In this document: positions 13,101 to 24,900 of the stretch, piece after piece
Position numbering within the stretch: the stretch's first letter is position 1
Layout: each line of letters starts with the position of its first letter
Source of the DNA: Stenopsyche tienmushanensis
Lineage: Eukaryota; Arthropoda; Insecta; Trichoptera; Stenopsychidae
Length of the DNA: 64,000 nucleotides
Direction: 5' to 3'
NCBI GenBank assembly: GCA_008973525.1
Contig: WACJ01000099.1
Span: forward strand, 186,001-250,000
Notes under the pieces: generated by a model
The model's database searches: none
What the model saw: only the letters and a program-made list of their open reading frames with translations
What the model was told of the DNA's origin: nothing
Translations under genes and position numbers: made by a program

Positions 13101-16100
13101 TGCAGATTTTTTCTCTATGTTCCAGAAATGGTTTGCATCAGCTGTTAATCGATTTAGCGTTTGATTGCCAATGTATAAGTTTTATTTATTTGTACAGGTT
13201 TTTACTGGAGCAGCCACTTGCTTTTATGCTTTCATCGGTTTTGACATTATCGCAACAACAGGCGAAGAAGCGACCAACCCGAAGAGGAGTATTCCCTTAG
13301 CCATCGTAACCAGCCTTTCTATTATTCTTATTGCCTACGTCACAACTTCGATGGTTTTAACTTTAATCGGTAAGATCGAATCACCTTCTTCAATGCATGA
13401 GCTATAATTTACTAGTTAGCTAATTATATAAGAGAATATCGAAGGTTTTTGGAGTTGAAAACTTCTCCGAGTTCGCCCAGAGGGCTACAGATATTTGCGA
13501 GATTTTATCGCATCTAACTTTTTGGGCAAAATGAAGCTTAACATAGAACTATTACTTGTATAATTAAGTTAATATCGTTGATAAAAGTCTATTAACATCA
13601 CAGAAATTATAAGTAAATTAATATTACATATGATAATTACGACCCTTTAATTTTATTTTATACATCAATTGAATCGAAAAAGGACATAGTGTTTATAACA
13701 TTTACTGTATAATGCATTTTATAAATTAAAGAGTAATATTAATATATTTTTTTAAATTTAAGATGTATAACATCAATATGCGATTCATTTTTGCAGTGCC
13801 TTACGACGAAATTGACCAAGATTCGGCACTAGTAGAAATGTTTGGCCACGTAGGAGCTTATAAGTGTAAATACTTTGTGGCTGTTGGAGCTGTTGCTGGT
13901 CTTACCGTTTCGATGTTTGGATCAATGTTCCCGATGCCAAGAATTGTCTACGCAATGGCTCAAGATGGTCTGATCTTCAGGTAATTGATTTTTTCATTCA
14001 TTGCATATCTGGATACCCCAACAACAATTTCTATTTAAAAATTAACCCAATCGTATCGTGCCGTGGCACCCAACTTATTTATTTACGTCGCTGCAGATGA
14101 ATACTCAATTACTACAATACTTTGATGTGATTCGTAATTATATTACGGAGGAATACAAAAATTTCGAACCCCATATCTATTATATTTCATATCGATATTC
14201 CCATTATTAGAGTCGATGTGTAGTAAATACATCACCGGCAGGGAAAGGTTAATATAACAATTTGAAAAAATATATTTACTGGATATATGTATATATATAT
14301 AGATTAGACAGTTAATGCTCCTAGGCGTTGCCTAAGCTTGCCAACTAGTAGGTACGCCATTGTTTCCAAGCATCCAGATTTCGGCGGGAATGTCTCAATT
14401 TAGTAGCCTTCATCGTGCTGGTGAGGTATACGATTACTGTTAGATAAAAATCTCAATCTCGATTTTTCCGGGATTTCATTTACTAATCCCAGGATTTATG
14501 AGCACCTAAAACTGTCCGGGATCCCGGGATTGGATTCCCTAGCCATGACAGCCATTGGTGGCTGACAATAATTGACTCGAAAAAAAGACTTTCCTGCGCA
14601 AAATGCACACTAAAACATGCTTTTTATATACAATGGGAATTCAAATATAATCCGGAATTTTGCTGTACAAATTTATTAGCGATATATAAAAATACAAATG
14701 GAGTGTCTTATTTTCTACATAGTTCCCTTCATTTCTTGATCTCGACACATCCACAAATCATACACATAAAAATCCGGATTATATTTGAATCTCACTCATA
14801 TAACTTGAACATTATCCCATGATAATGTTTTTAGTCCTTTAACTTTCGTAGTTAATAACCATTTCTTCCATTCTACAAAAATATAAATCAAAACGTATGG
14901 TTATTGTTTGTAATCTATACGCAATGTATTAACATACGCCATGTTAGCCACCGGTGTCTGCCAACCCAAATAAGGTTGTATAGTCTTAATAAAAACATAT
15001 TTATTTATTAGCTAATGTGAATGGTGTGTAGCTATAATATAAGGGTTACCGGATGAAAATTTCGTTTTGTGGTCGTCGATCTGCTGTCACATATCTCTTT
15101 TGCAATTGTTTGGGGGTGTTTTTTGCACCATATTATAATTGTTATAAACATTTCTTTTACGACATTGTATGTTGTACGATTTCATAAAAAAAATATATAA
15201 TACAACGACTGCGATCAACAAAATTGTGATATTTACGGAAATAAATTGGCTATTCGACAGAATCAGAATTCAAAAGCGACCCACAAGGCAAGTTTGGAAA
15301 GCAATCATTGATGAATCCATACAATAGCCCATCCATAACTATGCAAAATCTCGAAGCTTTTGTGGCGATTGGAAAACGATTTACGCGAAGAATACAATTT
15401 TTTCGCTCGTACATATTTCAAATTTGTATATCTCACGTGTAAAAATCAATGTTTGTTTGTTCATGTTTTATGCGCCGCTATATCGTTCATCCGATTGCGA
15501 TGAAACTTTGAGGAGTTGTTGTGCGCATCTTGATGAGCGTCATAGAATTAGTATGAATGAATGCTCTGGTGAAATTAAGCTTGGGCTGCGAAGACGGCGA
15601 AAGAATGCAATACGGTGGTTAGTCGGTCTTCGGCTCGTGCTACACGTGGACGGAAGCAATAAACCACGCATTGTGATCACTTTCAAATAATTACTAAGCG
15701 CATTGGCATTGCATGTTTGCTAATAGTATTTTTGCTCGCTTCGCTTCATTACATTTTTGAGACCGAAGGCGTGCGCTTTCTTCCCCCGTAGGTAAATCCG
15801 CCACTGGCTGAATCGAATGCGATCTCTAAACATAATTTTCGCCCTTCTCGGAATAACTGTTACTTCAGGGCGGATTTTCCCTGCCACACCCTATAATTAA
15901 ATATTATATTTTTTGAGCCCCACAATTCGCCAACCAGTATTAATCATTCATTCATCCAGACTTACAGGCGTTAATCAAATATATTTTATCTTTCAGAATG
16001 TTATCCCATGTTCTTCCCGCTACCGGCACACCAGTTTTGGCCACTTTTGGAACGGGCGCTGCTGCAGCCGTTGTAGCCCTTTTTATTCGCCTGGAAGTGC

Positions 16101-19100
16101 TCGTCGAAATGATGAGCATCGGTGAGAATCCGTTTATTTTCAATTCTTAGTTTTTCTATTTAATCATTTGTAATTTTACCGAAATCACACCCATTCATTT
16201 TTGAAAAATTCAAGCGACAAGATTTTACTCATATCCCTGTTATATTTCCATGTCAAATTGAGTGACGGGTCCAAAGGGAATGACTACATCCGTCAAAAGA
16301 TGGAAATGGGTTTTATGATAGATACATTGTATATTCCGGGGAAAATTTGATAGATCCATAAAAATTGTCTACAACATTTCACGCAATTTTTGTTGTTGTC
16401 TATTTTTCCTATTATATAATGCAAATTAAAATTCATATGATGTGTAAAAATAGCTATAGTCCATTTTACATTTTCTTCGACACTACTCAATTATAACATT
16501 ACAAATTATTTGATATATTATGCATATTATAACCAAAAGTTGGCAGCATAAATTGAAGATCATCTAACGCTGTTGTGTTGTGACGTGTTTCAGGACTATC
16601 ATTATGACAGTCTGGCGACTGAGTGCCATTACAACATCTATTTGATCTGGCATTTTTATAAAAGTAGACTATTTATTATAAGGTATTAAAAATAATTTAT
16701 TCCAATTTTTTAAAATTGGCATCATTTTCTGGATAGCTTCAGCAAATTTGCACCAGTCTGGTACTATCTTAACAAGCTGTTAATAGTCTGGCAAATCAAA
16801 CCTAATGGCACTCAGTCGCCAGACTGTCATAATAATAGTCCAGAAACACGCCAGAACACAACTATTAAATTATTCACATGTATTTGATGATTTTCTATTT
16901 ATGCTGCCAGCTTTTAGGCATCTACTGAATTTATTTAATCAAACATTAATTTCAAATTGCAGGAACCCTTTTAGCATACACATTGGTGTCAACATGTGTT
17001 TTAATCCTGCGTTATCAGCCTCATTCGACTAATTTGATAGAACTCCTTCCGCAGAGCCTACGCACACCAATAGTTGGAACGCCTGTTAAAGAGACATCAT
17101 TTAATGCAACTGCAGCCAATGCACCCAAGACAGTAAATAATCATTAAAAAAATGTTTTTAATACATTATGCATTTATTGTATTAAAAAAATACTTCAATT
17201 TGATCATACTAATTTGCATTACACTATCGATATGCTTTACATATTCTCAATGTTGCACTTATAAAATATATCTATAAACCCAATTATGAAGAGTTATTGG
17301 CGTCAATTTATAACATCGCAGATGAATGATCGCATATTGTAAAAATTTAACGTAAATGCACATTTTTTTACATTTCAAGATATACGGTGACGTCCTGGTA
17401 CCAGGCACATTACAACAGGCTTTAGCTTCTCAAGGAGCCAGCGAGCACATCATTACATCTCATACACAAAGAATAACTGTACGAAAGGTTACCCGAAGGT
17501 GAGAATCGCTATATAAATTCAAACTGTTGAAACACACGTATTTAAATTAGCAGCGTATACGATTTAAGGCTAAATAGTTGCATTTTGTTGGTGTTTTGCA
17601 GAAAATTTTAAATAATTTGAATCTATAAATAAAGCATACCTATTTGATTCAATGCTGCCTACTGTAACATAGGATATACTTTAAATGTGTAACTTTATTA
17701 AAATTTATTCAATTTCCAAAATGAAAGTATCTATTTTTACAACAGCAAATTATGCTTTCGTGTGTGCACATCTCTGTTATTATTGCCCGCGATCAAATGA
17801 TTACATTTCAATATTGCCATGCGATGATTATGTTCTGCTTGCGTTTTGATATCAAATAGATGTAAGAGTGCTTAAATTTACAAAAATTTCATCATGGAGT
17901 TGTGATTGCTTATCATTTTTAAAACAGCTCTCCAGACTCAGATGACACGTTGCCAGGCGAAGACATGGACGGTGATTATGGGCGAGATGATCAGTTTCTG
18001 GTATCTGATCGTACTGAGAACAAATTTTACGGTGAGAGAATTAAAATATCATTATGTCTTTATCATGTTTTCACTGAAATACCTCATCAAAACGCTCGTC
18101 ATTGCAGGTAGCGTACATGGAACTCCAGGTACTCATTCAAGCATGGGTCCAGGTTCCACCGTTGGTCCAGCATTGAGTAATATTGCAAGGAGGCTTCAAG
18201 CTCTTACTTATCTATGCCCTGCAATATTTCCATGGGTTGATTGTGGCCCCGCAACAGAACAAAGCGGTAATATAATGTATACCTTAATGAATAGTTTTTA
18301 TATAATATCGGGACGAAAATCTTAAACATTCTCAACATTCTTAAAAATCTTTTAACCGTCATAAAATTTAGATATAATTAAGTGAAATCTCTACCATCGG
18401 ATAAGCTCTTTCAACAAAGATAAGACGGCTTTCGTTCGTGTTGTCTTGAGAGCAGGCGTTTGTTTTGATAATTAAGATACAAGCATCATTCTTATCGTTG
18501 ATCAATTTTGTTATTCCTCCTTGATTGTTCTGGAGCGGCGTCATTAGCCGATTATCACCACTCCTTTGCAAAATCTATTCCTTCCGAAATAAATTGGCAG
18601 GCTTGCGCCATAACCCTGTCCTTTTATTTTTGCAACACATTAATAGGCAAAAATTGCTGAACAACCGAAAGCAGATAGCATGCAAGTTGAACATTAAGCT
18701 TTAAATTATTAATTTTTTTAAAATTAAATGTTCTAGAATGGAAAATGTATACGATTCACAGTATATGCAAGTGAAATAAATCAAAATATATATTTTTAGG
18801 AATGTATGTAATGAAGATGGTTGGAGTCCTTTATGGTCTAATTGTGGTCTTTGATATAACTGCTGTTTGTGGTTCACCTGCTCGGTCTCCAGCCACTGCA
18901 ACTTTCATGGTCTTATTATTTATTGGAATGTTAGCTATCCTTCTTGCAATCTCGCGAAAACCACAGAACAGGTAAAATAATTTTACCGTTATAATCAGAG
19001 CCGTAACGAGAGTATAAAGCGCCCGTGGCAAGAACCTAACTAATTAAACATGGACACATCCGTGATCGTACAGATCATAGAAAATTTCCCAAAAGGCCCT

Positions 19101-21156
19101 AAAAGAGGACAGAATGGCCACAAGGTTTGTATTTCCAATCAGTCCGCTTTTCGGACCGCTGAGCGTCTCGCGATCGGACGCCATACTTGAACACGTCTAC
19201 AGAACGATTACAAACCCTCATTACAAAACGCTTTGTCACTCCCTTGTTACGGCCCTGGTTATAATAATAAACAATGAATTATGTAAAATGTTTGTAAATA
19301 TATTATCTACTAAATGTTTTATTTAGGAGCGCTGTTTTATATATGACTCCTGGCCTTCCGTTCGTCCCTGCAATCGCCGTTGCCGTTAATATTTATCTCA
19401 TTTTCAAGCTGTCTATTTTAACACTAGTTCGATTTACAATTTGGATGACTTTAGGTAAGTTTAAAATCTTCAGAATTCCCTAGCGCACCTTTGAATTAAA
19501 TTTCAATATTGTGCAAATTCGATATTTCAGGACTTGTAATGTATTTCTACTATGGAATTAAGAATTCGTCATTAGAGCTCGGTCAAGATATGTCCGAGGA
19601 AGAACCAGTTCAAGTCACAATTCCATTGGACAACCAACGTCGCTCGGAGCCTGATCCTAATAAAACTATTTTCGAAGGTGACGGTAACTTCAACATGGGA
19701 TCATACGGAATTAATAGGTAAGATAGTACGCATAATACAACAAAATTACTAAAAAAAAACGAATCTTAATCACTCACTCAATAATTATGAGTATAATCGA
19801 TCATTTAAAAAAGGCGCAAGGAAGTGAAATACACTAAACTAAGGCACTAATAAAAAATGATAATAGTGTTACTGAACTCAAGGTCTCATTATTATTAACC
19901 GCCAAAGGAGTACTATCCCAGGGCCTGGGACCCCCTTCCACTTATTCGAAAGAACACTCTTGTACATTGAGCTCGGACACAGACAGAGACAGATAGAGAA
20001 CGTAGCGCAGTTCGAGAGACAGAGACGGAGAGCTTCCCCGCATACATCGACCGATTGTACAGATCGTTAGCCCAAATTTATCGACTTTACTTTTACGTTT
20101 ACTTGAAGAAATGACCGAATATTGTGTGCTATCGACAGTGCTTATTTATTTAATTGCTTCCCGTTCATCGCTGATTGTTGAGTGAGTCTTTGTCCAATTA
20201 TCATTTCCTGCTAAAGCAAGAGCAAATGATCGATTTTTTTGTGTATTGTTTATGTAAAACAATGACGTGGTCTTGTATGCTATCAACAGTGCTTATTTAC
20301 AATTGCCTCGAATTGAAGATTGTCTTACGCTGATAAGAGCTGATAAAAAGTAATCGGTGTAAAGTGATCACGGCATCAACGACTTTATCGATTTTAAATC
20401 TGCTTCAAAAAAAGTTTTTTGGTTTATATTTGCCCTTTTTATTATTTATTCATCATATGCTAATACATTAAAAAAAAAATTAAAAAGCGTCGCGTTGAAC
20501 TCCCCTAACTCGACTGCTGCGAATGAAATAGGCTAAAATAAAACACGTTCAAGGTCATTTAAAATACAAAAATGAAAAAGAAATGCTAATTTCTTTAAAA
20601 TCCCTCATATCAATTGAAAAAACCTAACCCCAAGTTTTATATGGGCGCTTACTTTCTATAGCGTTTTTTTCATATATCTTGGTCCCTATCTCGACGTTAT
20701 AGGAGGATTGAGTGTAATTGATATAATTTTAAAATTATTGAAATCATCTTGGAAAAATACATAATTTCCCTATATTATATGCCGATAAATAATGGTGAAA
20801 GCGACATTTTTTCTCATTTACTATTATGATTTTCAGCTACATCGATCCAAACGCCAGTTGGGAAAATGATGATTCGTTTAACAACAAAACATGGGGAACT
20901 TCTGGCGCATGGGGTGAACGCTACACAGCACCTCAGACTTCCTACAGGAACATAGAGCAAAAGTATACATTTTTATAATACATGGTATGTTGTACAGCAT
21001 ATAAATGGCTCGCATTCATCCCCTCCTTGTCTTTTTCGATTCAGGTATGATGTAAAAACTAACAATACAAAAGCAACTTTAGTAGAGGGCAAATCATCAA
21101 CGAGCAACGTACTCTGGCAAAATGATCCTGCTACCTTTCCTTCTTGGGATGACTGA
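9980..21156 (+). CDS. SLC7A14: SLC7A14-like cationic amino acid transporter, 3' thirteen exons (5' end outside window)
   Basis: Multi-pass amino acid transporter of the APC/SLC7 (CAT) family. Joined exons: 9980-10188, 13198-13369, 13797-13980, 15997-16121, 16963-17132, 17380-17498, 17928-18031, 18108-18266, 18800-18971, 19327-19454, 19531-19717, 20837-20962, 21045-21156. All have AG acceptors and GT donors, phases agree, and they give 654 residues plus stop. Diagnostic strings are [38 protein letters not shown] and [20 protein letters not shown]. From memory of the family, SLC7A14 fits better than CAT1-3, notably in the [10 protein letters not shown] segment and [10 protein letters not shown] loop. 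Vertebrate SLC7A14 is mainly lysosomal; whether this protein transports cationic amino acids is inference. About 200 N-terminal residues (first helices) are missing, so start and promoter lie upstream of base 1. The paralogue assignment is less certain than the family. Confidence 0.88.
10490..10952 (-). repeat. TTAA element family B, copy 1
   Basis: Near-identical over long blocks to 18368-18690, 60046-60672 and 63826-64000. Its outer end (10949-10952) is TTAA; read on the minus strand it starts TTAACCCTATCGAACTGG. It shares AAACGCCTGCTCTCAAGACA and GCAAAGGAGTG with the other copies. The inner end is uncertain. ORFs inside are shadows. Confidence 0.7.
11513..11690 (+). repeat. Dispersed repeat family C, copy 1
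   Basis: GTATTTGCGAGCGAATTCCAG-like sequence, then TAGAAAGAGC, a GAGA-rich stretch and GATTGTACAGATC. It recurs at 40182-40252, at 40655-40790 (inverted) and, in part, at 19945-20070. Confidence 0.55.
11827..11960 (+). pseudogene. Second hAT (ZBED5/FAM200-type) transposase fragment
   Basis: An open frame of about 44 codons reads [18 protein letters not shown] then [18 protein letters not shown]. The HLK-L, GN-WI-NPF pattern belongs to the C-terminal part of ZBED5-like hAT transposases. It lies in the transporter intron before exon b, with no other domain attached. Confidence 0.6.
12538..12590 (+). repeat. TTAA element family B, short fragment
   Basis: TATCACCACTCCTTTGCA and neighbouring bases match the centre of family B. 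Only about 50 bp remain, next to family D sequence. Confidence 0.45.
12600..12960 (+). repeat. Dispersed repeat family D, longest copy
   Basis: TATTGTGTGCTATCGACAGT is followed by GACAGATAAGTGGATTTATA, ATGGCGGACAAGCCAATATA and TCAAGGACTAAGTT. The second half recurs inverted at 40260-40400 in Jarid2 intron 1. Confidence 0.5.
13198..13369 (+). CDS. SLC7A14: SLC7A14-like exon b, family signature
   Basis: The acceptor is tttgtacag and the donor is atcg|gtaaga (phase 1). It carries the most conserved CAT signature, [20 protein letters not shown] followed by [12 protein letters not shown], then a transmembrane helix ending SMVLTLI. The 3.0-kb intron before it is full of repeats. Confidence 0.92.
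13797..13980 (+). CDS. SLC7A14: SLC7A14-like exon c
   Basis: The acceptor is tttttgcag and the donor is ttcag|gtaatt. It encodes [20 protein letters not shown], then the helix [20 protein letters not shown] and [13 protein letters not shown], all typical of SLC7 CAT proteins. The DEIDQDS loop is closer to SLC7A14 than to CAT1-3. Confidence 0.9.
14042..14252 (+). repeat. piggyBac-like MITE, small relative of 45939-47362
   Basis: TTAA at both ends, 211 bp. The right end (ATTTCATATCGATATTCCCA, CAGGGAAAGGTTAA) and the left GTGCC-GGCACCC block match the ends of the transposase-bearing element at 45939-47362. It is noncoding and lies in the intron after exon c. Confidence 0.65.
14633..14800. repeat. 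Foldback MITE
   Basis: ATTCAAATATAATCCGGA at 14640 is repeated inverted at about 14768-14790 (TCCGGATTATATTTGAAT). The two arms flank about 100 bp. No coding sequence. Confidence 0.55.
15441..15562 (+). repeat. Dispersed repeat family I, copy 2 (transporter intron)
   Basis: Counterpart of 1915-2035, lying in the intron between exons c and d. Sequence to its right (to about 15690) is more GC-rich and may belong to the same element. Confidence 0.6.
15997..16121 (+). CDS. SLC7A14: SLC7A14-like exon d
   Basis: The acceptor is atctttcag and the donor is atcg|gtgaga. It encodes [20 protein letters not shown], an Ala-rich helix and [11 protein letters not shown], which continues as GTLLAYT in the next exon. 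This junction is conserved CAT sequence and confirms the splice. The 2.0-kb intron before it holds three repeats. Confidence 0.9.
16533..16917. repeat. Foldback family F, complete copy (transporter intron)
   Basis: Long inverted arms: TTGGCAGCATAAATTGAAGA at the left and ATTTATGCTGCCAG at the right, then inner blocks TGACAGTCTGGCGACTGAGT and ACTCAGTCGCCAGACTGTCA. Arms are roughly 100 bp around an AT-rich centre. Partial copies occur at 1295-1381 and 27975-28172. Confidence 0.65.
16963..17132 (+). CDS. SLC7A14: SLC7A14-like exon e
   Basis: The acceptor is aaattgcag and the donor is aca|gtaaat, phase 0. It encodes the helix [20 protein letters not shown] and then a polar stretch including [20 protein letters not shown]. 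This is where the long cytosolic loop of the protein begins. Confidence 0.88.
17380..17498 (+). CDS. SLC7A14: SLC7A14-like exon f, hydrophilic loop
   Basis: The acceptor is tttcaag and the donor is cgaag|gtgaga. It encodes [20 protein letters not shown] and [18 protein letters not shown], a soluble loop. It was accepted because both phases fit its neighbours; the loop itself is not a strongly conserved part of the family. Confidence 0.78.
17928..18031 (+). CDS. SLC7A14: SLC7A14-like exon g, acidic loop
   Basis: The acceptor is taaaacag and the donor is tacg|gtgaga. It encodes [20 protein letters not shown] then [16 protein letters not shown], a strongly acidic loop segment. The call rests on open frame and splice phase more than on similarity. 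Only 76 bp of intron separate it from the next exon. Confidence 0.75.
18108..18266 (+). CDS. SLC7A14: SLC7A14-like exon h, end of loop
   Basis: The acceptor is cattgcag and the donor is agcg|gtaata. A Gly/Ser/Pro-rich stretch, [13 protein letters not shown], is followed by [20 protein letters not shown], which leads into the next membrane segment. Confidence 0.8.
18368..18690 (+). repeat. TTAA element family B, copy 2 (transporter intron)
   Basis: An inverted, truncated copy relative to 10490-10952, lying between exons h and i. Shared blocks include GTTGTCTTGAGAGCAGGCGT, ATTATCACCACTCCTTTGCA and AACCCTGTCCTTTTATTTTT. The TTAA-side end is missing. Confidence 0.7.
18800..18971 (+). CDS. SLC7A14: SLC7A14-like exon i
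   Basis: The acceptor is tttttag and the donor is aacag|gtaaaa. Two hydrophobic helices, [16 protein letters not shown] and [17 protein letters not shown], are followed by RKPQNR. This matches the late transmembrane region of CAT proteins. Confidence 0.88.
19085..19260 (+). repeat. TTAA-MITE family A, partial copy in an SLC7A14-like intron
   Basis: It matches copy 1 over GGCCACAAGGTTTGT, GTCTCGCGATCGGA and AACACGTCTACAGAACG, and copy 2 over CCGCTTTTCGGACCGCTGA. The right half is missing. It lies between exons i and j of the transporter gene. Confidence 0.65.
19327..19454 (+). CDS. SLC7A14: SLC7A14-like exon j
   Basis: The acceptor is atttag and the donor is ttag|gtaagt. It encodes [20 protein letters not shown] and [18 protein letters not shown]. 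The P-FVP-A-NIYL pattern is a hallmark of the last helices of SLC7 CAT transporters. Confidence 0.92.
19531..19717 (+). CDS. SLC7A14: SLC7A14-like exon k, last helix
   Basis: The acceptor is atttcag and the donor is aatag|gtaaga. It completes the final helix, [16 protein letters not shown], and starts the cytosolic C-terminus. Confidence 0.9.
19945..20340 (+). repeat. Dispersed repeats C and D (transporter intron)
   Basis: Family C sequence (AGAGACAGAGACGGAGAGC, CGATTGTACAGATCG) is followed by family D. D appears twice, as TATTGTGTGCTATCGACAGT near 20110 and TGCTATCAACAGTGCTTATT near 20278 with CCTCGAATTGAAGATTGTCT. It occupies the intron between exons k and l. Confidence 0.5.
20837..20962 (+). 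CDS. SLC7A14: SLC7A14-like exon l, C-terminal tail
   Basis: The acceptor is ttttcag and the donor is caaaa|gtatac. It encodes a polar tail rich in Trp, Asn and Tyr, including [20 protein letters not shown]. It was accepted on frame and splice phase; the tail is poorly conserved between animal groups. Confidence 0.82.
21045..21156 (+). CDS. SLC7A14: SLC7A14-like last coding exon
   Basis: The acceptor is cgattcag. It encodes the end of the tail, finishing [14 protein letters not shown] with a TGA stop at 21154-21156. The Trp/Asp-ending acidic tail may be a sorting or adaptor-binding motif (inference). Confidence 0.85.
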
Positions 21157-21960
21157 ATTAACTTTCACTATTAAATATGCTGGATGCAACAGCAACATAA
21201 TGAAATACGGATGGCACACATAAATAATTTAATAGTTAGATATATTTAATATTTGAATGAACAATCTTTACTCTAAAGCTTTCATTGTTATTTTGTGTCC
21301 TTCCTTCATAAAATTAAGTAGCATATAAATACGATAGTACACTTGTTTGTCCGGCGTCCAACGGCCGGCCAATATTTGTTCTTACATTCGTTCGATATGT
21401 TTTAAATTATCATTGTTATGAAATTGCGCAATAACCATGTAAATGTATTTAAACATGTTATATCATAAAATAATAATAGGAATATAATAATAAGTGTTCT
21501 TCATTCTGTAAATGTTTCACTTATTACATATATACATATATTACATATAAGTATATGTGGAAAAACTGTGTATCTCGAAGACTTGTATCGGAGAAGCGAC
21601 ACATTTGCAAAGATTATATCTGGATTGTACGCCTGAGATTATTCCCCGAAGGATATACATTTTCAATTGTAATATTATCTGGATGATTATCATTAAAATG
21701 TATGTAATTTAACGTGATTTCCAAGATATAATATGCATGTGTTTACTTGTGGATTCAAACTATTCGTTGAAATTGACAAGATTTATTGATTCGTTTCAAA
21801 ACAGATCAATCGTATAGATATCCCGATTATGAATACCAGCTTTATAGATAAAATGTGATTTGTAACCAAACATCAAAGTTGAATAGCGCATCTATATATT
21901 AATGTATAATTACTGTGCATGCCTGTGTACTTTTAATAAATGTAAGCATCAACATAAGTT
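21157..21960 (+). other. Probable 3' UTR of the SLC7A14-like gene
   Basis: AT-rich noncoding sequence follows the stop codon. A canonical AATAAA at 21935-21940 is a reasonable cleavage signal. The exact mRNA end is inferred. Confidence 0.5.
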
Positions 21961-24900
21961 TATCTTGGATGTATCCAAGGCGTAGTTAAATCACCCTTGT
22001 ATTGTGGAAGATATTTAAATATTCTTGATTTTCTTTTAATTATATTAATTTGTTGACTCAAAAATTATGCTCTTTAATCATATAAGCTTGACGAACAAAC
22101 CACGATATATTCTATATCTTAAATTCCTTTTAACTGCTTTTGATTGGGAAAATAATGATTAAGCACATTTTTATATCAAACAAGTATAAAATATCAGAGA
22201 GACATGTTTTGTTCTTCAATACGAAACAAAATTATAACGGATATTCAATTCGGTATCATCATAAATTCTTCGTTTTATTCATTTCTTTAACGGTACTCAA
22301 AAGTCTTCCACAGTGCAAAAATGATATTGTTTTAAGTTTCCATTTTATTCGTTTCTTATATCACCATTCCAATTTGACAAAAGATTGAATCTAAACTATT
22401 GTAACAATTTAAAAAAGATTTTTATAAGAGTTAGTATGAAATTACATAAACAGTAAACCTCAAATACAATCCGGTATAACGAATACGAGCTGCAATTTGA
22501 AAAAAAAAGCATTAAGCAATGTAAATTAGAATATATGCAATGAATTTAAATAAGATAACGTTAACAAAAAGTGTTACAGGATTATAAAAAAGTTGATTAT
22601 ATAATATAATTGGAGTTTTACGACGTTTCAATCCATCAGCGCTAAATTTTTGAAGATATTAAATTGAGGGTTTACTGTATATATTTGTAATTATATATAT
22701 GTATGTATCAAAAAGAGTATGTGGCCTTATATTGGCAAAAATATAAAGCACGATTTTATGAAAGTCGTTATAAGATGAATTTGTATTTTGACCAAAACGA
22801 TAGGAAAGAAGTGTTATTCTCTTTTGGCATTAAATGAGCTTTGAAGATTAAGCATTCAATTTTTCTATTTTTATAACTGCTAGAGGAAATCTGTTCATTT
22901 TAAAAGTGATAATTTGAAGAAAAATATCTCATAGTCTTATAAATAAATCAGTTACGGTGATATTTTTTTTTAGATGAAAATACTACGTAAACTATTTCAC
23001 TTTAGCAATATTATAAACGCGAACATTCAAGAGCACAGAAGACTTTTGAGTGTGATTACAATTATTTTAATGGCCACGTCGAACGAATATTTTCCGATCA
23101 GTATCAAAAGACGTTCCAAGTGTTTCTACGCACGACGATCATTACGCATTCAAATAATTATTCTTGTTTCATCTCCGCGGAATCAAATAAAAACAAGTTT
23201 TTCCTCAAAATAGTTACTATAGTTTTATAATTACACTTTAAGTGATAATATTTTTATGAATTCGGCACCGTTTGATTCGCCTTGTCTTTGCTAGATAGAT
23301 GAGATAACGGTCGATTGTTATTAAATGAAAATTGGTTACGAGGGTCTATTTATTAACCTACTGATGTATTCCTTCGTATTGGGATCGATAGCTTCGTCTC
23401 TAAATTCGAATACGTCTGTACTTCATATCGCGTGATCTTAAAATTAAATACATGCACAAAATACACGTAAAAGATTGATTGCACCGTTTAATTCTCCACC
23501 GTGTAATCTTAATCCTGCTGCACATCAAACAAAAATTTAATCAGTGAAATATCACTGGTTCAGCATATCAATATTTTACTACTTGAACAGCATATATTTC
23601 AATCGAAATATGTGTATTTTTATCCATTACGTTTCCTTAATTACATTATTTCAAAATATTTTTGGAAAGTATATACAATTTTTTTACTATTATTTATTTC
23701 AAACTATTCTTAAACGCGTGTATTGTAAAATATTTTCAAAAATTTTAACAAACCCGTCGAGCAAAAATTATGTGTACGCGTATCTATTTATAACAAATAC
23801 GTCTTATTTTTTATTTTTTGATGGTGTATTTTGTATTTATTAAGACAAGAATCACATTTTTAAATTAATTTTAAAGTCAATATTCCTTCTATTCTATTTA
23901 ATATGGATATTGAGCGTCGTTTATGAACTGATTTAGAAATTGTGATATGTATTACCAAACTAATTAAATCCAGCAAACAGTGATATGCCTACTGGTTGAC
24001 CATTAATTAACAGATTTGGATTATGAAATATATTTGCACTTAACCTTTCTTTTACTATGATGTATTTACTACACTGAATCGAGTTGTGGTAAAGTTGTAA
24101 TAATGAGAATATTTACAGCATTACTACATTGAATCTCAACATATATACTATCTATATTGATATATACATTATCGAATATCAATATGAAATATAATAAATG
24201 CGGGCTTTTAGAATGTCATATGGTGTATTAAATATGTGGTATCGTAATGGAAAGGTTAACATCACAAATTCATCGTATGAAATATTTTGTATTATTAACC
24301 ATCATATCAAGGAGACTTATAAGATAAAATATTTTAAATACAGATTTAATGGATGTATTTATAACTATGCTTATTATTACTTAACTACTATAAACTGTCT
24401 ATATTGAATACAATAAAAATATAAATGCACTCTTCAAATTACAATTTTCTGTCTAATCAAAATGTATGCCGTATGTGTGTTATATGTGTATTTAAAAAAA
24501 AATGTTTTTTATTTCATACAGAAACGCTATCCCTTTGAGCACTGGTGTAATATCCCACAATAGTAACTGCCGTTTGAAAGTATTTTGATAAATGCAGAAT
24601 TTTAAAAACGCTAGAATAAGTTCATCTATCATCGTCTTTAACTACACCTTGGATATATCAAGTCTGCTAAAATGACGACTAATTTTAACAGAAAAAATTG
24701 TTAAGTACGCATGGGCATAATAAAAATAAATACTTCTTTCAAATGTAGTACATAATAGACGATATTTCTGTAAAGAACAAATTTCTCAACATCTTCTTAA
24801 GATGTCTTATCTACCCCGGCTTATCATTCATATACCGAAGAGATATACCCTCTATTTCATCATATTTAAAGAGTTTTACCTGTTTATTTTGAAATTCACA

